NCBI GenBank assembly: GCA_018713665.1
Contig: DVOI01000075.1
Location: forward strand, 1-14,053
DNA: 14,053 nucleotides
Direction of reading: 5' to 3'
Origin: Ornithoclostridium faecigallinarum
Lineage (GTDB): Bacteria; Bacillota; Clostridia; Christensenellales; UBA3700
In this document: piece by piece, positions 5,709-13,452 of the stretch
Layout of the letters: each line of letters opens with the position of its first letter
Numbering within the stretch: the stretch's first letter is position 1
Notes under the pieces: model-generated
What the model was told of the DNA's origin: nothing
Seen by the model: only the letters and a program-made list of their open reading frames with translations
Databases searched by the model: none
Program-made: the position numbers and the translations under genes

Positions 5709-5854
5709 TGCCTTTTCGTGCAAGATCCGACACTCGTAACCTGCCTTTTCGTGCAAGATCCGACAATCGTAACCTGCCTTTTCGTGCAAAAATCGACAAT
5801 CGTTACCTGCCTTTTCGTGCAAAATTCGTGTCAAAAAAGTTGCCTTTTCGTGCA
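5709..5854. repeat. Array 2: five 33-bp units with core TGCCTTTTCGTGCA
   Basis: The 14-bp core TGCCTTTTCGTGCA occurs without change at 5709, 5742, 5775, 5808 and 5841, a strict 33-bp period. The 19-bp segments between cores are near-identical for the first two units and drift after that. Copy number and period equal those of the array at 1519-1660, and the core is the same as that array's reverse complement minus two bases (TGC-AA-CTTTTCG versus TGC-CTTTTCG). It lies between the feo operon and the convergent XRE gene. Open frames in both strands lack ribosome binding sites. Confidence 0.93.
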
Positions 5855-5892
5855 TGTGGTGCAGATATCACACAATTACAAAGAGTGAAACG

Positions 5893-6093
5893 TCAATCGA
5901 TATACCCGATCAAATAGTCGACGCTGACGTCGAAAAGTGCGGCGAGAGTTTTGAGCTGAGCGATGCTCGGCTCGCTGTCGCCGCATTCCCAATGCGAGAT
6001 CGCCATTTTGGAAAGACAGAGCCTCTTCGCGATGTCGGTCTGCGAGAAGTAGTTTTCTTTGCGTAATTCTTTGAGTCTGTCCTTAAATTCCAT
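5893..6093 (-). CDS. Small XRE/Cro-CI family repressor
   Basis: This 66-aa protein is essentially one helix-turn-helix domain: a first helix FKDRLKELRKEN, then SQTDIAKRLCLSKMAISHWECG (about 17-38) carrying helices 2 and 3, and a final hydrophobic helix ending DVSVDYLIGY. It should bind DNA as a dimer in the cytoplasm. It is divergent from a zinc-finger membrane protein gene, and two GTAACA-type palindromes lie between them, one of them inside the neighbour's promoter, so repression of the neighbour and of itself is likely. There is no ribosome binding site; a -10 TACAAT (complement of 6100-6105) places the transcription start on the ATG itself, suggesting a leaderless message. Confidence 0.9.
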   Translation of the reverse strand: MEFKDRLKELRKENYFSQTDIAKRLCLSKMAISHWECGDSEPSIAQLKTLAALFDVSVDYLIGYID

Positions 6094-6099
6094 AAGATA

Positions 6100-6119
6100 A
6101 TTGTAACAAAAAGTGTTAT
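6100..6119 (-). promoter_or_regulatory. Putative -10 and second operator of the XRE gene
   Basis: On the minus strand TACAAT (complement of 6100-6105) lies six bases before the XRE start codon. It overlaps an imperfect palindrome GTAACA (6103-6108) / TGTTAT (6114-6119) with the same arms as the perfect operator at 6132-6150. A good -35 is not visible. This fits autorepression. Confidence 0.5.
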
Positions 6120-6126
6120 GTTCGGC

Positions 6127-6155
6127 TTGACAGTAACAAATATTGTTACTATAAT
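6127..6155 (+). promoter_or_regulatory. Consensus promoter with embedded operator
   Basis: TTGACA (6127-6132), a 17-bp spacer and TATAAT (6150-6155) form a perfect sigma-A promoter for the zinc-finger gene. The spacer is almost exactly the palindrome AGTAACAA (6132-6139) - ATA - TTGTTACT (6143-6150). A bound repressor would block polymerase completely. The adjacent XRE protein is the obvious candidate. Confidence 0.9.
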
Positions 6156-6160
6156 AAAAG

Positions 6161-6193
6161 TATGCCGAAAGATCGCAATCGGTTTTCGGCATA
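6161..6193 (+). promoter_or_regulatory. 5' leader hairpin ending at the ribosome binding site
   Basis: TATGCCGAAA (6161-6170) and TTTCGGCATA (6184-6193) are a perfect 10-bp inverted repeat around a 13-base loop. The predicted transcript begins near 6162, so the mRNA would start with this stem. The stem ends at the AGGAGGA ribosome binding site (6193-6199). It could protect the 5' end or tune translation. Confidence 0.65.
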
Positions 6194-6205
6194 GGAGGAA
6201 AGTTT

Positions 6206-6616
6206 ATGAATTGTTTTATCCACCCCCACAAGGCGGCGGTCGCGACCTGTAAGAAGTGCGGCAAGGCGATGTGCGAAAATTGCTCCGCATACAGCGGACA
6301 CTCCGGCATTTGCCCCGAATGCAGAAACGATGAGTACAAACGCGAGAGGGCGGCGCTCATCGACGAGCGCAAGTCCAAAATTCGTTGGATAGTGTTCGAG
6401 GCGGTCATATGCGCTTTGATCGTCGTCTTTACGCTGGCAATGATCCCCGAAATGGGCGCTACGGCGCTGATAGCGCTGGTGTTTGCGCTGATCCCCGTGC
6501 CGTTCATCGTCCGCAACGCAAAGCGGCTCAAAGCGATCAAAGAGAGGCTGACGTTCGTCGAGGGCGAGATCGCCAAACTCGACGCCGCGCTCGGAAGGGG
6601 AGTCGCCGAAATCTGA
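6206..6616 (+). CDS. B-box/zinc-ribbon-like membrane protein of unknown function
   Basis: This 136-aa protein has an N-terminal metal-binding module (about residues 3-39) with C3, H6/H8, C15-x2-C18, C23-x2-C26, H32 and C36-x2-C39, spaced like B-box zinc fingers found at the N-terminus of many bacterial membrane proteins. A charged helix (about 41-59) follows, then two hydrophobic segments (about 61-80 and 84-101) and a charged, helical C-terminal tail. It is probably a small cytoplasmic-membrane protein; its partner and substrate are unknown. GGAGG lies a few bases before the start. It is controlled by a consensus promoter with an operator inside it and faces a divergent XRE gene, so it behaves as an inducible two-gene module. 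Confidence 0.8.
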   Translation: MNCFIHPHKAAVATCKKCGKAMCENCSAYSGHSGICPECRNDEYKRERAALIDERKSKIRWIVFEAVICALIVVFTLAMIPEMGATALIALVFALIPVPFIVRNAKRLKAIKERLTFVEGEIAKLDAALGRGVAEI

Positions 6617-6656
6617 AAGACGGCGGGACTCGGCGGCGTTCGGCGAGTTTGCGCAT

Positions 6657-6682
6657 GCCGGATAGGGATAAATTCGGCTTTT
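6657..6682 (+). terminator. Possible terminator after the zinc-finger gene
   Basis: GCCGGAT (6657-6663) pairs with ATTCGGC (6672-6678) with one G-T pair and an eight-base loop, followed by TTTT. It lies 40 nt past the stop codon. The short T-tract makes it a modest terminator. Confidence 0.5.
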
Positions 6683-6748
6683 AACGCGCGTATAGAATCA
6701 TATTAATAAGCGCCTAATCGCAATCTGCGAATGAAAAATCATACACAT

Positions 6749-6793
6749 TTGCGCCTTTTGTGTGGAAGACTTCCGGCAAGGGGCGCAATTTTT
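6749..6793 (+). terminator. Strong rho-independent terminator upstream of the atp promoter
   Basis: TTGCGCCTTTTG (6749-6760) pairs with CAAGGGGCGCAA (6777-6788) over twelve base pairs, including two G-T, and is followed directly by five T residues. Its 3' arm can alternatively pair with the next bases: GGGCGCA (6781-6787) with TGCGCCC (6795-6801). It insulates the atp operon from upstream transcription. Confidence 0.7.
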
Positions 6794-6826
6794 GTGCGCC
6801 CAGGCGAGGTTATTTGCGTCAATCGC

Positions 6827-6855
6827 TTGCATTGTCGCGCATATAGCGTTACAAT
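6827..6855 (+). promoter_or_regulatory. Promoter of the atp operon
   Basis: TTGCAT (6827-6832), a 17-bp spacer and TACAAT (6850-6855) predict a start near 6862 and a leader of about 15 nt before atpB. The ribosome binding site is a modest AGAGG (6867-6871). I see no regulator site. Confidence 0.75.
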
Positions 6856-6876
6856 CTTAACAAGTCAGAGGCATCT

Positions 6877-7764
6877 ATGACCGAAAGCAAAAAGAAGTTC
6901 AGCAAGAAAAAGATCGTTGCGATCGTCGTGTGGCTGCTCGTGTTCGCCGCGCTGATCGTGGGCATCGTGCTCACCGATCCGCTGTACGAACAGGAGGAAA
7001 GCGTCTCCGAAGTGATGGAAGACGCGGTGCTGCACGAGTCCAACAAGGCGGATCTGTTCGGTATGCAGGTCAACCCGGCGGTCATTTCCGGCTTTGTCGT
7101 CACGGGCATATTGCTGGTCGCGGCGGCGCTGATCCGCATTTTCGCGATCCCGCGTTTCAAGCGCGTTCCCGGCAAGTTCCAACTCGTCCTCGAGACGGCG
7201 GTCGGCTGGTTCGACAAACTCGCAAAGACAAATTCCCCACACCGCAATTCCTTTCTCGGCGCGTACATCTTCGCCGCGGGAGCTTATATTTTCTTCGGCA
7301 CGCTGTTTGAGCTGATCGGCATCCCAATCATGGCGCTCAGCGGCGCGTCGCTTTCGCTGCCGGCGCCCCTCTCGGACATCAACGGCGCAATCTCGCTGGG
7401 CTGTCTGTCCTACATCGTCATTTTGTCGGGCGGCGTCGTCTCCAACGGGCTCCGCGGAGTGGGGCGCACGCTCAAGGACTTCTCGCTGCCGATATCGATG
7501 AGTTTCCGTCTGTTCGGCGCGCTGCTGTCGGGGCTTTTGGTCACCGAACTCGTCTACTACTATCTTGCGCTCAGCTTTGTGTTGCCGGTCGTCGTCGGCA
7601 TATTGTTCACGCTGATGCACGCGCTCATTCAGACATATGTGCTCGTGATGCTGACCTCGATGTTCTACGGCGAGGTGTCCGAGCCGCATGAAAAGAAGCA
7701 AAAAGTCGGCAAAAAAGCCGCAAAAAAAGATAAAGAAATTCTTGCCAACGAGGTAAAAATATGA
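6877..7764 (+). CDS. atpB: ATP synthase F0 subunit a
   Basis: This 295-aa polytopic protein forms the ion half-channels against the c-ring. It has a basic N-terminus, a first membrane helix (about 13-32), a second near 68-90 and several more. The essential Arg is R211 in SMSF-R-LFGALLSG (E. coli R210), and Q252 in the last helix matches E. coli Q252. The consensus Asn after RLFG is Ala here, and the position of E. coli E219 is Leu, so the half-channel lining differs from model enzymes. The tail is long and very Lys rich (272-287). No atpI precedes it. Its stop overlaps the atpE start (ATGA). Identity is secure by context and motif even though the sequence is diverged. Confidence 0.95.
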   Translation: MTESKKKFSKKKIVAIVVWLLVFAALIVGIVLTDPLYEQEESVSEVMEDAVLHESNKADLFGMQVNPAVISGFVVTGILLVAAALIRIFAIPRFKRVPGKFQLVLETAVGWFDKLAKTNSPHRNSFLGAYIFAAGAYIFFGTLFELIGIPIMALSGASLSLPAPLSDINGAISLGCLSYIVILSGGVVSNGLRGVGRTLKDFSLPISMSFRLFGALLSGLLVTELVYYYLALSFVLPVVVGILFTLMHALIQTYVLVMLTSMFYGEVSEPHEKKQKVGKKAAKKDKEILANEVKI

Positions 7765-8168
7765 AGACAAGCGTAAAAGTCAAGATCTCCGTCGCGGTCA
7801 TTTTGATGGTCGTGGCTCTCGCCGCTCTCGGCACGACGTTGGGGTTGGTGTTCTCGCCCGCTTCGCCCGTTCTCGCGGAGGACGAGGGGACGACCGTCGT
7901 CGACGACACCCAAGACGCCGCGCCCGCCGATGACGCGGACGGCGACAAGGGGATGATCGCAATGGCTGCCGCGATCGCGGTGGGCGTCGCCGCGGCTGCG
8001 GGCGCGATAGCGATGGGCATCGCCGTCGCAAAGACGAACGAGAGCATCGCGCGTCAGCCCGAAGCGAAGGCGGACATCCGTTCGAGCATGATGCTGGGAC
8101 TCGTCTTTATCGAGACCGCGATCATATACGCGTTGATCGTCGCGATATTGTTGATTTTCGTACTGTGA
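7761..8168 (+). CDS. atpE: ATP synthase F0 subunit c with N-terminal extension
   Basis: This 135-aa protein is much longer than the usual 70-90 aa. Residues 1-39 look like a signal peptide: basic start, hydrophobic core (about 10-31) and a V37-L-A39 cleavage-type site. An acidic linker follows (40-63, DD- and ED-rich). The c hairpin spans 64-135, with the R98-Q-P polar loop and the ion-binding E118 in the second helix. T119 follows E118, but the Na+-ligand Gln of helix 1 is replaced by M85, which favours protons over sodium. GAGG lies seven bases before the start, which overlaps the atpB stop by 4 nt, so the long start is well supported; the internal Met65 has no proper ribosome binding site. 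Confidence 0.93.
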   Translation: MKTSVKVKISVAVILMVVALAALGTTLGLVFSPASPVLAEDEGTTVVDDTQDAAPADDADGDKGMIAMAAAIAVGVAAAAGAIAMGIAVAKTNESIARQPEAKADIRSSMMLGLVFIETAIIYALIVAILLIFVL

Positions 8169-8181
8169 GGAGGCGCGTTCG

Positions 8182-8662
8182 ATGCCTTTGAACATTGACT
8201 GGCAGCAGATCTTGCTGCACCTGCTCAACTTTCTCATCCTCGCGACCGGATTGACGCTGCTGCTGTACAAGCCGGTCAAGCGCTTTATGAAAAAGCGCGA
8301 GGACGAGTACGCCGCGCGCGAAGAGGGCACGCAAAAGGCTCTCGACGACGCGAAGGACAAAGAGAGAGAGTATGAGCAAAAGCTGAGCGACGCCGATGCG
8401 GAGATCGCAGAGATGAAAAAGCGCGCCGCCGAGGAGTCGGAAGAGGTTCGCTCCGAAAAACTGCGCGCCGCCGAGAAAGAGGCGAAAAAGATCGTCGACG
8501 ACGCGCGTGCAAAGGCGAAGTCCGAGCATGATAAGATCATCGAGGGCGTCGGCGACGATATCCGAGATATGGTCGACGAGATGGCGGGCAAAGTCGCGCT
8601 GTCGTCGAGCGTCGACGAGGCTTACGAGAGCTTTTTGAAGGCCGCCGAAGAGGGTGCAAAGC

Positions 8663-8676
<14 letters not shown>
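8182..8676 (+). CDS. atpF: ATP synthase F0 subunit b
   Basis: This 164-aa protein has one N-terminal membrane helix (about 9-29, ILLHLLNFLILATGLTLLLY) and then a long, highly charged helix rich in Lys, Glu and Ala (about 34-140). The helix forms the dimeric peripheral-stalk coiled coil. Length is normal and there is no fused delta domain at its C-terminus, unlike the b-delta fusion of mycobacteria. GGAGG precedes the start, 13 nt after atpE. Its last 14 nt overlap the start of the delta-alpha fusion gene. The final ~25 residues (SSSVDEAYESFLKAAEEGAK) would lie near the fused delta domain in the assembled enzyme. Confidence 0.95.
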
Positions 8677-10395
<1,719 letters not shown>

Positions 10396-10399
<4 letters not shown>

Positions 10400-11277
10400 G
10401 CACGATCAACGAGATCAGACATCGCATCCAAAGCGTGCGCGATACGCGCAAGATCACCAACGCGATGTATTTGATCGCGTCGACCAAGGTGCGCAAAGCG
10501 AGGGCGGATCTCGAGAGGACGAGACCCTATTTCACCGCGCTCAAGACGGAGATTGACCGCATGTTCGCAGTCACCGACGAGGACACCCAAAGCCTCTATT
10601 TCGGCGACGGGCACGAGGACGAGGGCACGCGCGGACTGTTCGTCATCACCGCTGACAAAGGGCTTGCCGGAGCGTACAACCAGAACGTGCTCAAAAAGGC
10701 ACAAGAGCTGTATAATGAACACAGGGACGCAAAATTGTATGTCGTAGGAGAGTATGGCAGACAGTTTTTCGTCCATCACGGCATCACGGTCGAGCCGGGT
10801 TTTGACTACACCGCGCAGGACCCGACGCTGCACCGCGCACGCGAGATATGCGAGCTTATGATCGAGCTCTACAAGACGCGCAAGCTCAGCCGCGTCGACC
10901 TCATCTACACCGACTTCCGCGGAGGCGTAGAGGTGGTCAGCACCGCAAAATTGCTGCCGCTCGACCGCGAAAAATTCATCAAAAAGCATGAGGGCGAAAA
11001 TCTGTCGTACGAGTATGAACAGCCCGTCGCCGAGATCTTGGCGAGGGCGATGCACAGCTTTGTCGCAGGGTTCGTGTACAGCGCGCTCGTCGACAGCTAT
11101 TGCAGCGAGCAAAACGCGCGCATGATCGCGATGAGCGGCGCGGACAAGAACGCCGAAGAGATCCTTTCCGATCTGTCGCTCGAGTTCAACCGACTGCGCC
11201 AGGCGGCGATAACCCAAGAGATCACCGAGATCTCGTCGGGCGCCAAGTCAATGAGAAACAACGGAGCCAAATCATGA
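10396..11277 (+). CDS. atpG: ATP synthase F1 subunit gamma
   Basis: This 293-aa central-stalk subunit couples rotation of the c-ring to catalysis in the alpha3-beta3 head. The N-terminal helix reads EIRHRIQSVRDTRKITNAM (6-24) and the C-terminal helix ends in RQAAITQEITEISSGA, the two arms of the rotor coiled coil. The GLFVITADKGLAGAYN segment (about 80-95) marks the Rossmann-like domain. Length is normal. The start overlaps the alpha stop (ATGA) and its own stop overlaps the beta start in the same way, so translation is chained. Confidence 0.97.
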
Positions 11278-12671
11278 AAGAAGGCATCATCACAAGGATA
11301 TCCGGACCTGTCATCGACGTGTTGTTCGAGGACGCGCTTCCCAAGATCAAGGAGGCGCTGATCGTCCGCGGCGTGGGCAAAAAGAAGGTGATGGAAGTGT
11401 CCCAGCACCTCGACGCGCACACCGTGCGCTGCATCATGCTGTCGGGCAGCGAAGGGCTGGCGAGAGGCATGAGGGCGGAGGCGCCCGGCAAGAGCATCGA
11501 AGTGCCCGTCGGCGAGGCTACGCTCGGGCGCATGTTCAACGTGCTCGGCGAACCGATCGACGGCGGCGAAAGGCTGGACGACGTCGAGCACAAGAGCATC
11601 TATCGCGACGCGCCGACTTTTGAAGAATTGATCCCGTCCGTCGAGATTTTGGAGACGGGCATCAAGGCGATCGACTTGCTCGAGCCCTATTCAAAGGGAG
11701 GCAAGATCGGTCTGTTCGGCGGCGCGGGCGTAGGCAAGACGGTCCTCATTCAAGAGCTCATCCACAACGTCGCGACAAACCACGGCGGCTACTCGGTGTT
11801 CACCGGCGTAGGCGAGCGCAGCCGCGAGGGCAACGAACTTTGGAGCGAGATGAACGAGAGCGGCGTCGCGTCCAAGACCGCGCTCGTGTTCGGTCAGATG
11901 AACGAATCGCCCGGCGTGCGCATGCGCGTCGCGCTTTCGGGATTGACGATGGCGGAATATTTCCGCGACGTGCGCCACAAGGACGTGCTGCTTTTCATTG
12001 ACAACATCTTCCGCTTCGTGCAGGCGGGCAGCGAGGTGTCGACGCTCCTCGGGCACATGCCCTCGGCGGTCGGCTATCAACCGACTTTGGCGGCGGAGAT
12101 GGGCGAATTGCAAGAGCGCATCACCTCGACAAAGGACGGCTCCGTCACCTCGGTGCAGGCGGTCTACGTCCCTGCGGACGACTTGACCGACCCCGCGCCT
12201 GCGACGACGTTCACCCACCTCGACGCGACGACCGTTCTCAGCCGAAAGATCGCCGAGCAGGGCATCTATCCGGCGATCGATCCGCTCGAATCCTCGTCGC
12301 GCATTTTGTCCGAAGAGATCGTCGGACAAGAGCATTACCGCGTCGCGAGACAGGTGCAGGAGATCTTGCAAAAATACAAAGAGATCCAAGACATCATCGC
12401 CATTTTGGGCATGGACGAGCTGTCCGACGAGGACAAGACCACCGTTGCCCGAGCGCGCAAGATACAGCGCTTCCTCTCGCAGCCTTTCCACGTTGCGGAG
12501 AAGTTCTCGGGCAATCCCGGCAAATATGTGCCGCTCGCGGAGACGATCAGAGGCTTTGCGGCGATCGTCGACGGCGAGGTCGACGACCTGCCCGAGAGCG
12601 CGTTCTACAACGTCGGCACAATCGACGAAGCGCGCGAAAAGGCGAAAAAGCTGACGGAGGCGACCAAGTGA
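11274..12671 (+). CDS. atpD: ATP synthase F1 subunit beta
   Basis: This 465-aa catalytic subunit binds ADP and phosphate. Visible features are the P-loop GGAGVGKT (149-156), the catalytic Glu/Arg region GERSREGNE (180-188; E181 and R182), Walker B LLFIDNIFRF (239-248, D243), and DELSDED (381-387), the conserved acidic segment that contacts gamma and epsilon. Length is normal. The start at 11274 has GGAG seven bases upstream and overlaps the gamma stop; an upstream extension to 11100 lies inside atpG in another frame and is spurious. The gene ends overlapping the epsilon start (GTGA). Confidence 0.98.
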   Translation: MKEGIITRISGPVIDVLFEDALPKIKEALIVRGVGKKKVMEVSQHLDAHTVRCIMLSGSEGLARGMRAEAPGKSIEVPVGEATLGRMFNVLGEPIDGGERLDDVEHKSIYRDAPTFEELIPSVEILETGIKAIDLLEPYSKGGKIGLFGGAGVGKTVLIQELIHNVATNHGGYSVFTGVGERSREGNELWSEMNESGVASKTALVFGQMNESPGVRMRVALSGLTMAEYFRDVRHKDVLLFIDNIFRFVQAGSEVSTLLGHMPSAVGYQPTLAAEMGELQERITSTKDGSVTSVQAVYVPADDLTDPAPATTFTHLDATTVLSRKIAEQGIYPAIDPLESSSRILSEEIVGQEHYRVARQVQEILQKYKEIQDIIAILGMDELSDEDKTTVARARKIQRFLSQPFHVAEKFSGNPGKYVPLAETIRGFAAIVDGEVDDLPESAFYNVGTIDEAREKAKKLTEATK

Positions 12672-13099
12672 AACCGTTCGATCTGCACGTCTTGACGATG
12701 AACAAACCCTTTTTCGAGGGCAAATGTTCGTCGCTCGTCGTGCCGATCAAGTCGGGGCAATACGGCATCCTCGCCGATCATTGCAATTGGGTGTCCGTCA
12801 TCGTGCCCGGCGAGATGAAACTCACCGTCGAAGGCGGCGACGGCAAGCAAAACGTCATCACCGCGGCGGTTGCCGGCGGCATAGTCAAAGTGGAGCACAA
12901 CTCGGTGCTCGTGCTGGTCGACACAGCCGAAAGGCCGGAAGAGATAGATGAAAATCGCGCGCGCCGCGCCGTCGAGATGGCGAAAGAGCAAACCGCAAAA
13001 CAGACTGCCACCCGCGAATATTACGCCGCACAGGCACGCCTTGCGCGCGCCGTCAACCGCTTGAAGGTGCGCACGCACAACGTCATCAACGACAGGTGA
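12668..13099 (+). CDS. atpC: ATP synthase F1 subunit epsilon
   Basis: This 143-aa subunit has an N-terminal ten-stranded beta sandwich (about 1-90; FDLHVLTMNKPFFEGKCSSL at the start, GQYGILADHCN at 35-45) and a C-terminal helical hairpin (about 94-140, ending ARLARAVNRLKV). The hairpin can regulate hydrolysis by inserting into F1. Start is GTG, overlapping the beta stop by 4 nt, with GGAGG seven bases upstream. It ends the atp operon; I see no clear terminator after it. Confidence 0.95.
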   Translation: MKPFDLHVLTMNKPFFEGKCSSLVVPIKSGQYGILADHCNWVSVIVPGEMKLTVEGGDGKQNVITAAVAGGIVKVEHNSVLVLVDTAERPEEIDENRARRAVEMAKEQTAKQTATREYYAAQARLARAVNRLKVRTHNVINDR

Positions 13100-13452
13100 T
13101 GTCGCCTGCAAGAAGTCAGAGCGGAATGCGTTGACGTAAAATTTTCAAAAAATTTGCGCTCACCCTCTTGACAAACATTTCGTCAAACTAAAATCAAACA
13201 AAGCGCTTGATATAAAACTTGTTTATATTTTCCGAAAGTACTTGTATTTCGCAAATTGATATGATATAATATATTCGAATTTGAAATTGATTAAGATTTT
13301 GGCTTTATTCCGGTATTCCGTTGGGCAGTCAGGGGGCGGTTTTGCATTCGGCATTTAGCCGATTTTGTGCGATACGAGAGTTTTCAAGCCGAGGGACAAG
13401 AACAAGCGTGCGTTAGTGCATACTTCAATAAATCAAATTGAGGAGACATTTT
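13100..13452 (+). other. A+T-rich intergenic region and long leader of the Sel1-repeat gene
   Basis: No gene is visible. After atpC there is only a weak, imperfect stem (GAGCG 13119-13123 with CGCTC 13157-13161 around an A+T-rich middle), so the end of the atp transcript is unclear. Two promoter candidates follow, then a leader of about 175 nt with a small stem (TCGGC-ATTTA-GCCGA, near 13348-13363). I do not recognise a riboswitch class. Base composition is markedly more A+T rich than the atp genes. Confidence 0.55.
13242..13270 (+). promoter_or_regulatory. Probable promoter of the Sel1-repeat gene
   Basis: TATAAT at 13265-13270 is preceded at 17 bp by TTGTAT (13242-13247), giving a start near 13277. 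A second, upstream candidate is TTGACA (13168-13173) with TAAAAT (13189-13194), but its 15-bp spacer is short. Surrounding DNA is A+T rich, so chance matches are more likely than elsewhere in the window. Confidence 0.5.

Noticed and set aside
5646..5917. Frames on both strands through array 2 (repeats such as NLPFRARSD or LHEKAGYDC)
   Set aside because: Same reasoning: period divisible by three, no translation signals, and perfectly conserved DNA core with drifting spacers.
7953..7955. Internal ATG (Met65) as the true start of subunit c
   Set aside because: Purine-rich bases lie directly against the ATG without proper spacing, whereas the start at 7761 has GAGG seven bases upstream and couples to atpB.
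7761..8168. Sodium-dependent ATP synthase
   Set aside because: E118 with T119 hints at a Na+ site, but the helix-1 Gln is Met (M85) and the other flanking ligands differ from the Ilyobacter-type site.
13277..13452. Riboswitch in the long leader of the Sel1-repeat gene
   Set aside because: I could not match it to any known class by conserved motifs, and only a 5-bp stem with a short T-rich stretch is visible.
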